The notes under the pieces: model-generated
What the model saw: only the letters and a program-made list of their open reading frames with translations
The model's database searches: none
Told to the model about the DNA's origin: nothing
In this document: positions 35,860 through 44,012 of the stretch, one piece after another
Layout: every line of letters starts with the position of its first letter
Position numbering within the stretch: position 1 is the stretch's first letter
Translations under genes and position numbers: made by a program
Source: a bacterium
GTDB taxonomy: Bacteria > Acidobacteriota > Thermoanaerobaculia > Multivoradales > J023
NCBI GenBank assembly: GCA_024226315.1
Contig: JAAELT010000568.1
Coordinates: forward strand, 1-64,000
Direction of reading: 5' to 3'
DNA: 64,000 bases

Positions 35860-37233
35860 TCAGCGCTCGACGGTCAATCGTGACGCTCGCACAGCCCAGG
35901 GCTTCCCCGCCCCCTCGCCGGCGCCGACCCACACGGCCATGAAAGCGTCGCCCCGGAGCCCCACCAGGCCCTGGGTGTCGCCACCGTTGAGGAAGCGGAA
36001 GGGGCGAGCCGGGTCGTCCGCTCCGGGCGGCGGGCAGGCGGCCTCCATGCTCAGTGTGACGCTGGGCAAGAAGGTCGCGCCGCCGTCGAGCGAGGCGGCG
36101 AATCGAGTCTCGAAGCAGGGACTGTCCGGCCTCACTCGGCGGTCGTTCCACAGCACGCCCACCGTGCCCGAGGAGCTGACGGCGAGCCCGGGATTGGCGT
36201 GGTGGGCGGCGGAGGCGTCGTCATTGACCACACTCGGCTCGCTCCAGGTCGTGCCGTGGTCGTCGGAACGCGCCAGAACGACCTGGTAGCGGCTGTCCCG
36301 CAGGGTCAGCCAGCAGGCATAGAGACGGCCGCGGTGCGGCCCGTCGGACCGGTCCACGGCGAGGCCCCCGACCGCCAGCCCCATCATCGCCAGGCGCAGG
36401 TTGCCGCGGTTGGCCCACACCTTCCGCTCACCGACCCGCGCGGGCGCCGACGTCCGGGTGCCATCGAGCCACAGGTCACCGATCACCAGGCCGTCGCGCA
36501 GGCCTGAGGCGGGGAATGCGAAGTAGGGGCGCAGCAGGGCACCGTTGGCGGCGACCACCGGACTGCCGACCGAGTTGATCAGGTGATAGTGAGGATCCGG
36601 GATCACCAAGCGGGGGCCGTCCCAGCTCCTGCCGGAGTCGCCCGAGACCGCGAGGCCTAGGACGTCGGTGGAATCGATCGAGCGCCCGTCGAGCTCGGGC
36701 CCGAAGGACAGGCGGGCGGGTAACTTGCCACTGGCGAGTAGCCTCGCCCCGCCGTCTCCCCGCGCCGGCGCCTCGATCAGGAAGGGACGGTCCCAGGCCC
36801 CGCCCGGCACGTCCGGCAGCCTTTCGTAGCGCAGGCCGTCGTCCGACCGCCAGACGCGGACCGTCCCGTCGCTGCTCCCGGTGGAAAGGATGACGGAGCC
36901 GTCGGACAGCACCACAAGCCCCGGATCGCCGCCCGGGAAGACCCTGTCTTCGCGATCGACCGCCCGGGAAGAAAGCCAGGTTTCACCGCCGTCCCTGGAC
37001 GCGAAGGCGACGACGGCTTGCCGAGGATGCTCGCTCGGGCCGAGGGTGATCGCTGCCGCGAACAGCCGCCGCGGGTCGCCGGGGTCGGCAGCCAGCCAAG
37101 GCTCGACGTGCCAGTCCTCGGCCGCCCCGCCCAACGCGACGCTCGGAAGAGCCGTGATCCGGCTTTGCGCCACGGACGGCCTCGCCAGCAGGAAGACGGC
37201 CGACGCCAGGAGAACGGCGTTGAGGGTGCGCAT
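35860..37233 (-). CDS. secreted sialidase-like (BNR repeat) protein
   Basis: 457 residues. Signal peptide 1-22 (ending ARPSVAQ). Beta-propeller with Asp-box motifs SRDGGETWLSS, SGDSGRSWDGP, SDDHGTTWSEP and SLDGGATFLPS, spaced through the chain, and repeated GGDPGLVVLSDGSV-type strands. This is the fold of sialidases and BNR proteins. The conserved arginine triad of true exo-sialidases cannot be assigned, so sugar hydrolysis is uncertain. The start has GAGGAACG upstream. The 3' end is directly fused to the copy B fragment. Exported to the periplasm or beyond. Confidence 0.8.
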   Translation of the reverse strand: MRTLNAVLLASAVFLLARPSVAQSRITALPSVALGGAAEDWHVEPWLAADPGDPRRLFAAAITLGPSEHPRQAVVAFASRDGGETWLSSRAVDREDRVFPGGDPGLVVLSDGSVILSTGSSDGTVRVWRSDDGLRYERLPDVPGGAWDRPFLIEAPARGDGGARLLASGKLPARLSFGPELDGRSIDSTDVLGLAVSGDSGRSWDGPRLVIPDPHYHLINSVGSPVVAANGALLRPYFAFPASGLRDGLVIGDLWLDGTRTSAPARVGERKVWANRGNLRLAMMGLAVGGLAVDRSDGPHRGRLYACWLTLRDSRYQVVLARSDDHGTTWSEPSVVNDDASAAHHANPGLAVSSSGTVGVLWNDRRVRPDSPCFETRFAASLDGGATFLPSVTLSMEAACPPPGADDPARPFRFLNGGDTQGLVGLRGDAFMAVWVGAGEGAGKPWAVRASRLTVER

Positions 37234-37381
37234 GGGGCTTCGTTCCTCGTGGTGGGTCAGTGGATCTCTACGGCATATACGAGCTCTCTCCTCGGCCCGT
37301 TGAGGCGATCCAGCATCATCAGCGGTACTCGAAGCCGAGGTCGGCCCAGCCACGGACGAGTCCGGGAGTACCTGGTTCTGC

Positions 37382-37410
37382 TTGGCTTTTGGCCCGACGC
37401 CTCCTATGCT
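37382..37410 (+). promoter_or_regulatory. promoter of the FHA-Clp operon
   Basis: TTGGCT (37382-37387) and TATGCT (37405-37410), four of six matches each, with exactly 17 bases between, placed about 65 bases before the FHA protein start. This is a good sigma-70-type candidate. Confidence 0.55.
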
Positions 37411-37475
37411 AGGAGATGTTCGAGGATTCTCGAGCAGAATTACCGTGGACAGACTCCTGACCTGGAGGACTGAGG

Positions 37476-37877
37476 GTGAGCGAAGGCGAGGGCAAAGGCT
37501 CCACTGAGCGCAAGGTAGACCTGACTGAGACGCAGGTGATGGTGGAAGAGCCGGCACCGGCTCCGCCGATTCCGGAGAAGGTCGAGCACATCAGTGTCGA
37601 AGTCGTGGGCGGCCCAATGGACGGCCTGCGCAACCGGATCGAGGGAGCTGAGTTTTCCATCGGGCGCGACACCGACAATGACCTGGCGCTGGTGGTGGAT
37701 ACGATGGTGTCGGGCAAGCACGCTCGGATCTCCCGCGAAGGGCACCACTACTGGCTGGTCGATCTCGACAGCCGCAACGGCGTCTACCTCGGCGACCACA
37801 GGCTCACGGAAAGATCCCTGATCGGGTTCGGGACGAGATTCACCGTCGGCCACACCCAACTCGAGTTCATGCCATGA
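37476..37877 (+). CDS. small FHA-domain phosphothreonine-binding protein
   Basis: 133 residues from GTG with GGAGG nine bases upstream. An N-terminal Thr-containing tail (KVDLTETQVM, Thr17 and Thr19) precedes one FHA domain (about 38-130) with the pocket residues FSIGRDTDND (Arg64), VSGKHARIS (Ser79) and DSRNGVYLGD (Asn101). The tail-plus-FHA layout resembles GarA/OdhI-type switches, where a phosphorylated Thr in the tail folds onto the FHA. Its ATGA overlap with the Clp-like ATPase gene makes the two translationally coupled and suggests that it controls or recruits that ATPase. Confidence 0.85.
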   Translation: MSEGEGKGSTERKVDLTETQVMVEEPAPAPPIPEKVEHISVEVVGGPMDGLRNRIEGAEFSIGRDTDNDLALVVDTMVSGKHARISREGHHYWLVDLDSRNGVYLGDHRLTERSLIGFGTRFTVGHTQLEFMP

Positions 37878-40102
37878 ATCTCCCTCCGCTGTCGCCGATC
37901 GGCGAACGAATCCTCGCAGCCGCGACCCAGGAGAGCGCCGACCAGGGGCAGCACTACCTCGGCGTCGAGCACTTGTTCCTGGCTCTCGCGGAGGAACGCG
38001 GCGCCGATCTCACGACGGCCCTCACCCGCCAGAAGATCGACCTGACCAACTACCTCGAAATGCTGCGCGTCAGGATCTCCAGCGCCGAGAGTCAATTCCA
38101 GGGAGACGACATCGGCCCCACTCCGCGCTGCCGGGAGATCCTGAAACTCGCATCCCGGATCGCCGCGCGGACCGATCGCGGTGTCGTCGAGCCGACCCAC
38201 CTGTTGAGCGCGGTTCTGCGCGAGGGGCGCAGCGTACCGGTGCGACTGTTGCGCGCCGTCGGCACCGACGTGGCGGCACTTGAGGAAGCGCTGCGGAGCA
38301 AGCCGAAGAAGGTGCAGACCCCGACCCCGCTACTGGACAAATTCGGTCGCGACATGACCCACCTCGCGACCCGCGGGCGGCTTTCCCCGATCATCGGCCG
38401 CGAGCGCGAGATGGATCTCGTCGCCCAGGTCCTGCTGCGCAAGAACAAGAACAACCCCGTGCTGCTGGGTGAAGCGGGCGTCGGCAAAACCGCCGTCGTC
38501 GAGGGGTTCGCCCAGCGCCTGGTGGATCCTTCCTGCCCCGAACCGCTGAAGAACCGCAGGATCATCGAGCTCTCCGTCGGCTCCCTGGTCGCCGGCACCA
38601 AGTACCGCGGCGAGTTCGAAGAGCGAATCCTCGGGATCGCGAAGGAGGCCGCGGAGAACCCGGAGATCATCCTCTTCCTCGACGAGATCCACACCCTGGT
38701 CGGCGCGGGCGCCACCGGCCGCGACGCCCTCGATGCGTCGAACATCCTCAAGCCGGCGCTCGCCCGCGGCGAGCTACGGTGCATCGGTGCGAGCACCATG
38801 GCCGAGTATCGCCGCCACATCGAGCCCGATCCGGCGCTCGAGAGACGCTTCGAGAGGATCCTCGTCGACGAGCCGACGCCCGCCGAGGCGGTGGCGATCC
38901 TCGAGCATCTGCGCCCCTACCTCGAGTCGCACCACGAAGTCGAGATCTCGCCGCAGGCCCTCAAGACGGCGGTCGACCTGACCGCGCGCCACGTCCTCGA
39001 CCGCCAGCTCCCCGACAAGGCCCTGGACGCTCTCGACCAATCCTGCGCTCGCATGCGCCTGCGCCGCTACACGGAGGCGGAAAGCCGGCCTCCGGAAGAA
39101 GAGTCGATCCGGGTCCTGGAAGAGGACGTCGCCAGCACCGTCGCCCAATGGACCGGCATCCCGCTCGAGAAGATCTCAGGCGAAGCCGCCCGCAGCCTGC
39201 TCAACCTCGGAGACGAGCTCAAGACCCGAGTCTTCGGTCAGGATCCGGCGGTGCGCGCGGTGACGCGCACCGTGCTCACCGCCAAGGCCGGCCTGGCGGA
39301 GCCCGAGCGCCCTCTCGGGGTTTTCTTCTTCACCGGACCGACCGGCGTCGGCAAGACCCACCTGGCGAAGAGCCTCGCCGAGGTTCTCTTCGGTGACGCG
39401 AAGCGGCTGGTACGCATCGACATGTCCGAGTACATGGAGGAGCATTCGGTCTCGAACCTGATCGGCGCGCCGCCCGGCTACGTGGGCCATGAGCGCGAGG
39501 GCGTCCTGATCTCGGCGCTGCGAACCCACCCGCACTCGATCGTGCTGTTCGATGAGGTGGAAAAGGCGCACCCCCGGATCTTCGATCTCTTCCTGCAGGT
39601 TTTCGACGACGGGCGACTGACGGGGACCCACGGCAAGAGCGCCGATTTCACCCAGTCGGTGATCATTCTGACCTCGAACATCGACCCCAGACCCGAACGG
39701 GTGACGGAGGTCGGCTTCGGAGCCAGCGCCGTCGAGCCGGAATCCGACGCCAGGGACGCCCTGCTCACCCGCATGCGCCCCGAGCTGGTCAATCGCATCG
39801 ACGAAGTCGTCTCCTTCGAAGCGCTCGACGGCGACGCACTGCGCCGCATCGTCGACCAGTACATCACCGGCATCGAAGACCTGATGAGCGCGCGCGAGCT
39901 GGCCCTGAAGCTGGACGACGACGTCTACGGCCGGCTCATCGAGCTCGGCACCAGCCAGCAATACGGAGCTCGCGAGCTGCGCCGCGCCGTCGACGTCCAT
40001 CTGCGTCAGCCGCTGGCGACCGAGATCCTCGGACACGGCGAAGAGATCGCCGGCATCCGGGTCTCGGCCGACGGCGACGAGCTCCGCTTCGAGGCACTCT
40101 AG
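37874..40102 (+). CDS. Clp-type double AAA+ unfoldase (ClpA/ClpV-like)
   Basis: 742 residues. Clp N domain (about 1-140, two repeats: HYLGVEHLFLAL and VVEPTHLLSAVL), AAA1 with Walker A GEAGVGKT (199-206) and Walker B FLDEIHTLVGAG (Asp270-Glu271), a short linker with TGIPLEKISG, AAA2 with Walker A GPTGVGKT (about 490) and Walker B IVLFDEVEKAHP, sensor ILTSNID and the C-terminal small domain. The long coiled-coil M domain of ClpB is absent and no IGF/IGL ClpP-docking loop is evident, so it is not a classic ClpB. It unfolds or remodels proteins; the client is unknown. Coupled to the FHA gene. The stop shares CTAG with the MetE remnant. Confidence 0.9.
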   Translation: MNLPPLSPIGERILAAATQESADQGQHYLGVEHLFLALAEERGADLTTALTRQKIDLTNYLEMLRVRISSAESQFQGDDIGPTPRCREILKLASRIAARTDRGVVEPTHLLSAVLREGRSVPVRLLRAVGTDVAALEEALRSKPKKVQTPTPLLDKFGRDMTHLATRGRLSPIIGREREMDLVAQVLLRKNKNNPVLLGEAGVGKTAVVEGFAQRLVDPSCPEPLKNRRIIELSVGSLVAGTKYRGEFEERILGIAKEAAENPEIILFLDEIHTLVGAGATGRDALDASNILKPALARGELRCIGASTMAEYRRHIEPDPALERRFERILVDEPTPAEAVAILEHLRPYLESHHEVEISPQALKTAVDLTARHVLDRQLPDKALDALDQSCARMRLRRYTEAESRPPEEESIRVLEEDVASTVAQWTGIPLEKISGEAARSLLNLGDELKTRVFGQDPAVRAVTRTVLTAKAGLAEPERPLGVFFFTGPTGVGKTHLAKSLAEVLFGDAKRLVRIDMSEYMEEHSVSNLIGAPPGYVGHEREGVLISALRTHPHSIVLFDEVEKAHPRIFDLFLQVFDDGRLTGTHGKSADFTQSVIILTSNIDPRPERVTEVGFGASAVEPESDARDALLTRMRPELVNRIDEVVSFEALDGDALRRIVDQYITGIEDLMSARELALKLDDDVYGRLIELGTSQQYGARELRRAVDVHLRQPLATEILGHGEEIAGIRVSADGDELRFEAL

Positions 40103-40625
40103 CTGGCCACCATCTCGCTCGTCATTCCGAGCTTCTCGGACGCCATCCGCGTCCCCTGGACCCGCGCTTCGATCTTCTGGAAGGCGATGTCGCGGGCGAC
40201 GTCCGGCGGATCACCCCGACGAAGCACACCTGCGCCACGCCATTCGCGTCCTCACGGCTGTGCTCGCCACAGAGCTGGTACACCCGCTCCTTGTCGCTCT
40301 CGCTCGCCAGCTGGATCAGGAAGTAGCCGGCGTTCATTCCGAACATGCTCGGCAGCAGCTCGGCGTAGTCGACGTCGGCCGAGTGGACCGAATCGCAGTC
40401 GCCGCCGGGGCAGGTGTGGATGCCGATGTTGCGGCGCTCCACGGCCGAGAATCGGTCGAGAACGCGGTTGTTGAGCTCGATGAACTCTTGCAGCATTCCG
40501 CGCCCCGTCCACGGATTGCGGGGATCGTTCTTGCAGGCCAGCCGCCCCTCGGTGAAATCGATCGAGACGCGGGCCGCGCCCACCGCGAAGCACTGGCGGA
40601 TGTCCTTCTCACATTCGTCGCGGCG
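40099..40625 (-). pseudogene. remnant of a MetE-like cobalamin-independent methionine synthase
   Basis: Read from 40625 downward, the sequence is strongly MetE-like: ECEKDIRQCFAVGAARVSID, FTEGRLACKNDPRNPWTGRG, MLQEFIELNNRVLDRFSAVE and HTCPGGDCDSVHSADVDYAE with the zinc Cys/His. After QVCFVGVI about 50 expected residues are missing and the frame shifts. The C-terminus PDVARDIAFQKIEARVQGTR then continues in another frame to a TAG inside CTAG (40099). The N-terminal part is replaced by the truncated upstream gene. It cannot make an enzyme. Confidence 0.7.
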
Positions 40626-40938
40626 GCGCCTCCCCGGCACCGGTGAAACGGTTGAAGAAATCGGGATTCTGGAGAGCACGGACCGCCCGAACCCGAACGA
40701 TCTGGAGAACCTCGCTCTCGAAGTAGGGCTCGAGGCGCCGGCGCTCCTCGAGGGTGAGCGGACGAGCCAGGGGACGATGGCGGCCACGCTCCGATCGCAC
40801 CCATGCCGAGGCCTCGCGGACGAGCACGTCGATCCCGAGCCCGGCGGCCTCCAACCTGGCGAGGCGAGTCGTCCGGGAGTTTCCGCACGAAACCTGGCTG
40901 GTGGCCAGAATCAACGCGGCGACGATCGTGGTTCTCAT
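40609..40938 (-). pseudogene. N-terminal fragment of an exported or lipoprotein gene
   Basis: 109 residues. A signal-like start (MRTTIVAALILATSQVSCG, the Cys suggesting but not fully fitting a lipobox) is followed by a helical segment PLTLEERRRLEPYFESEVLQ. After about residue 100 the frame runs into the MetE-like remnant out of phase and stops at once (EAPPRRM). The 5' end and probably the promoter are intact, so a short exported peptide could be made. The parent family is not recognised. Confidence 0.55.
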
Positions 40939-41055
40939 ACGGCTGGCTCGCTCGTGACGTACGAGTCTAACCGCAGGCCAAATGCGGGGTCACGCTGGCG
41001 GGATACGGCCTCTGCTCGACGGTGTTTCGCGGCTCATCACTAAACATTCTTGGGC

Positions 41056-41061
41056 TATGAT
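41056..41061 (+). promoter_or_regulatory. -10 candidate of the TIR-caspase gene
   Basis: TATGAT, four to five matches to the consensus, 29 bases before the ATG and ahead of the GGGAGGAG ribosome site. No -35 at the right distance, so an activator may be needed. This patch is AT-richer than its surroundings. Confidence 0.35.
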
Positions 41062-41089
41062 GGTTCAAAGACGATGATCGGGAGGAGCC

Positions 41090-43048
41090 ATGGCACGGCC
41101 ACTCGTTTTTATCAGCTACAGCCACAAAGACGAAGAAGAGAAGAACCAGCTGGTCTCGCAGCTCAAGGTGCTCGAGATGGGCGAGCTGTGCGAGCTCTGG
41201 GTCGACGACGGCATGAAGGGCGGAGGCTTCTGGGAGAAGGAGATCCGAGGTGCCATCGCCCGGGCCGACGTGGCCATCCTGCTGGTCAGCGCCAACTACC
41301 TGGGCTCGGAGTTCATCATCGAAACGGAGATCCCCGAGCTGCTTGGGCGCGACGATCTCGAGATCATCCCGGTCATTGCCAAGGACTGCGCCTGGAGGAA
41401 GATCGGGTGGGTGTCGGAGCGCAACGCCCGGCCCAAGAACGGTGTGCCCATCTGGGGATGCGCACACAGCCCCGACGGTCACCTGAGGGCGATCGCCGAG
41501 GAGGTCGTCGCCCTGATCACCAGGGAGCCCGAGGAGCCGGACGAGCCCACGGAGGTGAGGACCGGGAAGATCGACGTCGGCCGCCGGATGGCGCTGGTCA
41601 TCGCCAACAGCGTCTTCGACGACGACAGGCTGACACGGCTCGCCAAACCCGACAACGACGCCAGCCGCCTCGCCGAGGTACTACAGGATTCGGCGGTTTG
41701 CGGCTTTCACGAGGTCCAGATCCTGCACAACGACCAGTCGGAGAGAATCCGCCGGGAGATCGCGCGCTTCTTCGCGCGCAAGCGGCCCGACGACCTGCTC
41801 CTACTCTATTACTCGGGACACGGCGTGCGCGACGATCACGGCCATCTCTACCTGGCCTCGAGAGATACCGAGGTCGACCTGCTGAGCGCCACGGCGATCC
41901 CGAGTCAATTCATCGCCCAGGAAATGGACCGAAGCCGCACGCTGCAGGCCGTGCTGGTGCTCGACTGCTGTCATAGCGGCGCGTTCCAGCAAGGAGCCAA
42001 GGGCGTGCTGGGCAGCGTCGGCACGGCGGCCGCCTTCCAGGGCAGGGGAAACGGACGGGTGGTGCTGACCGCCACCGACGAGACCCAGTTCGCCTGGGAG
42101 GGCGACCAGGTGGTCGGTAAGGCCGACAACTCGGTCTTCACCCACTACCTGATCGAAGGCATGGTAAATGGCAAGGCCGACCGGGACGGCGATGGCTGGA
42201 TCACCGTCGACGAGCTCTTCGACTACGCCTACACGCGCGTGATCAACGCGACACCCCGGCAGACCCCGGCCAAGTGGACGTTCGATCAGCCGGAGGAGAT
42301 CCGCATCGCGCGCATCTCGGAGCTGGCGGACGACGGACCGAACCGATTGCTCGGCCCTTCCCACCAGGTCTTCAAAGGCGAAGACACGAAGATCGGGAAG
42401 GGCGCGGTCAACGCCCTCGTCGAGTTACTCAAGACCGGTCAGAAAGCCGCCGCGGAGGGTGCCGCTCGGGCGCTCAAGATCCTGGCGGAAAAGACCGAGA
42501 CGCGCGAGGCCCTGGAAGGCAAGGTCATCGTCATTCCGGAGGGCGTCTCCGGCGCCGGCAGGAGCGCTGACAACGCGATCGTGATCGACGACGTGGACGT
42601 GTCACGCGAGCACTTCGGCCTCAGGCGCCAGGGCCCGCGCCTGTGGGTCACCGACCTCGGCAGCAGCAACGGCACGACCTTGAACGACCGGTCGCTGACG
42701 CCGCGCACCGAGTACGCGCTGAAGAACGGCGACGAGATAGGCGTCAGCCGGTCTTTGTTGTTCGAGGTGAGTCACGATTGCTTTCTGGTGCGGCAATCTC
42801 ACGAGACCGAAACCTTGCCGGACCCGACGCCCTTGCCGGTCGATCCCACTCGCCGGACGATGCGCTGCTGCCAGAAATGCCGGACTTCCATGGAACCGAG
42901 CTGGAAGGTGTGTCCGAGTTGCGGCAATCGGGTCGACTCCTCCGAGCCGGCGGCTCAGACCTGCTCCCGGTGTGGCACCAAGGCGGTTCCGGGGTGGAAG
43001 GCCTGTCCAGCTTGTGGAGCCCAACTCCGTCCATCGCCGGGCCACTAG
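41090..43048 (+). CDS. TIR-caspase-FHA-zinc ribbon multidomain protein
   Basis: 652 residues, soluble. Domain order: TIR (3-145; VFISYSHKDEEEKN, LWVDDGMKGG, LLVSANYLGSEFI); caspase-like C14 peptidase (165-415) with catalytic His244 in YYSGHGVRDDHG and Cys294 in VLDCCHSGAFQ; inside it a perfect EF-hand loop DRDGDGWITVDE (364-375); HEAT-like helices (437-475); FHA (480-560; GAGRSADN, SREHFGLRR, SSNGTTLND); two zinc ribbons (Cys594/597/608/611 and Cys625/628/639/642). GGGAGGAG ribosome site. No known fixed family has this full order. The design suggests a TIR-controlled, Ca-tuned death protease recruited by phosphothreonine partners. Proteolysis and TIR NADase activity are inferences. Confidence 0.88.
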   Translation: MARPLVFISYSHKDEEEKNQLVSQLKVLEMGELCELWVDDGMKGGGFWEKEIRGAIARADVAILLVSANYLGSEFIIETEIPELLGRDDLEIIPVIAKDCAWRKIGWVSERNARPKNGVPIWGCAHSPDGHLRAIAEEVVALITREPEEPDEPTEVRTGKIDVGRRMALVIANSVFDDDRLTRLAKPDNDASRLAEVLQDSAVCGFHEVQILHNDQSERIRREIARFFARKRPDDLLLLYYSGHGVRDDHGHLYLASRDTEVDLLSATAIPSQFIAQEMDRSRTLQAVLVLDCCHSGAFQQGAKGVLGSVGTAAAFQGRGNGRVVLTATDETQFAWEGDQVVGKADNSVFTHYLIEGMVNGKADRDGDGWITVDELFDYAYTRVINATPRQTPAKWTFDQPEEIRIARISELADDGPNRLLGPSHQVFKGEDTKIGKGAVNALVELLKTGQKAAAEGAARALKILAEKTETREALEGKVIVIPEGVSGAGRSADNAIVIDDVDVSREHFGLRRQGPRLWVTDLGSSNGTTLNDRSLTPRTEYALKNGDEIGVSRSLLFEVSHDCFLVRQSHETETLPDPTPLPVDPTRRTMRCCQKCRTSMEPSWKVCPSCGNRVDSSEPAAQTCSRCGTKAVPGWKACPACGAQLRPSPGH

Positions 43049-43122
43049 ACTTCCAGCGATAGAATCCCCGAACCAAGTCGTCGGTCGGCCAGGCAAATAG
43101 TGGTCCGCCAGAAGGAGAGCCC

Positions 43123-43548
43123 ATGAACTGTCCTCATTGCAACACCGAGAACCCCGAAGGCGCGTCGTTCTGCGTCGAATGCGCGAAACCGATCGGCGCC
43201 CAGCAGCCGCCGCAGCCACCACAACCGCCGCAGCCACCACAACCGCCGCAGCCACCACAACCGCCGCCCCAGCCACCACAACCGCCCCAGCCACCACAAC
43301 CGCCCCAGGCGCCGATTCAGAACTACCTGGTGCCGGCGATCCTGGTGACCCTCCTCTGCTGTCTGCCCGGCGGCATCGTGGCCATCGTCTACGCGGCGCA
43401 GGTCAACGGCAAGGTGCAGGCGGGAGACATCGCCGGTGCCCAGCAGGCCGCGAACAACGCCAAGAACTGGGCGCTCTGGAGCGCGGTGGCCGGGCTCATC
43501 TTCGGAGTTCTCTACATCCTGATGATGATCGGCGCCTCGGGCATGTGA
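43123..43548 (+). CDS. zinc-ribbon, Pro/Gln-rich CD225/dispanin-like membrane protein
   Basis: 141 residues. A zinc ribbon (Cys3, Cys6, Cys17, Cys20) is followed by a PPQ repeat linker (about 27-62) and two membrane segments (about 68-90 and 115-138) with CCLPGGIVAIVYAAQV and the small loop AQQAANNAKNW. That is the CD225/dispanin fold seen in small bacterial membrane proteins. It follows the TIR-caspase gene by 74 bases and precedes a DUF2752 gene by four bases. CD225-DUF2752 pairs are common in bacteria. Its ribbon is of the same type as those at the end of the TIR-caspase protein, so they may share partners. Confidence 0.8.
   Translation: MNCPHCNTENPEGASFCVECAKPIGAQQPPQPPQPPQPPQPPQPPQPPPQPPQPPQPPQPPQAPIQNYLVPAILVTLLCCLPGGIVAIVYAAQVNGKVQAGDIAGAQQAANNAKNWALWSAVAGLIFGVLYILMMIGASGM
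43207..43299 (+). repeat. 18-bp Pro-Pro-Gln coding repeat
   Basis: Three identical 18-base units CCGCCGCAGCCACCACAA (43207-43260) plus two closely related ones. They code for the PPQ linker and are in frame; replication slippage can change its length. Confidence 0.85.
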
Positions 43549-43552
43549 AGCC

Positions 43553-43975
43553 GTGCTCGCGGCGCTCTCGCACCAGACCCGGGCGCGCCTCGGGATCGCG
43601 GCAGCAGGCGTGTGCGCGGTCGCCGTCGCCGTGTTCCTCGCTGTCGTGAATCCGGCGACCGCCGGATTCCTACCACCCTGCCCCTTTCACGAGCTGAGCG
43701 GCCTGCACTGCCCGGGCTGCGGATCGACGCGAGCGCTCCATCACCTCCTCAACGGCCATCTCGGAGCTGCCTTCGGTCTGAATCTCCTGATGGTCATCAG
43801 CCTACCTTTTCTGCTCTACGCGTCGGTCTCGTACGCACTTCGGGGCTGCTTCGGTCGCGGGCTGCCCGCGCCTCGGGTCGAGGCGTGGATGGCTTACACC
43901 TTGCTCTGTATCATCCTGGCGTTCTGGATCCTGAGAAACGTACCGCTCCCCCCTTTCTCCTACCTGGCACCGTAA
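43553..43975 (+). CDS. DUF2752 membrane protein
   Basis: 140 residues from GTG. The signature CPFHELSGLHCPGCGSTRALHH (about 43-64, shown here in part) is diagnostic of DUF2752. Flanking membrane segments lie at about 14-34, 72-92 and 106-128. The family is often found next to CD225-type genes, as here with four bases between. Function unknown; it probably forms a membrane complex with its neighbour. The last residues precede a weak hairpin. Confidence 0.85.
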   Translation: MLAALSHQTRARLGIAAAGVCAVAVAVFLAVVNPATAGFLPPCPFHELSGLHCPGCGSTRALHHLLNGHLGAAFGLNLLMVISLPFLLYASVSYALRGCFGRGLPAPRVEAWMAYTLLCIILAFWILRNVPLPPFSYLAP

Positions 43976-43980
43976 GGGCC

Positions 43981-43998
43981 AACGGGAATCGGCCCGTT
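43981..43998. terminator. weak hairpin between converging genes
   Basis: AACGGG-AATCGG-CCCGTT, a 6-bp stem after the DUF2752 stop; no T-tract. A modest terminator candidate only. Confidence 0.25.
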
Positions 43999-44012
43999 CG
44001 ATCGAGCTTGGC

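Noticed and set aside
37476..40102. Type VI secretion ClpV with its FHA protein
   Set aside because: No sheath, tube, baseplate or VgrG/Hcp gene is near. The Clp-FHA pair alone does not make the case.
43207..43299. CRISPR array
   Set aside because: Units are 18 bp with no spacers and lie inside a coding frame as PPQ codons.
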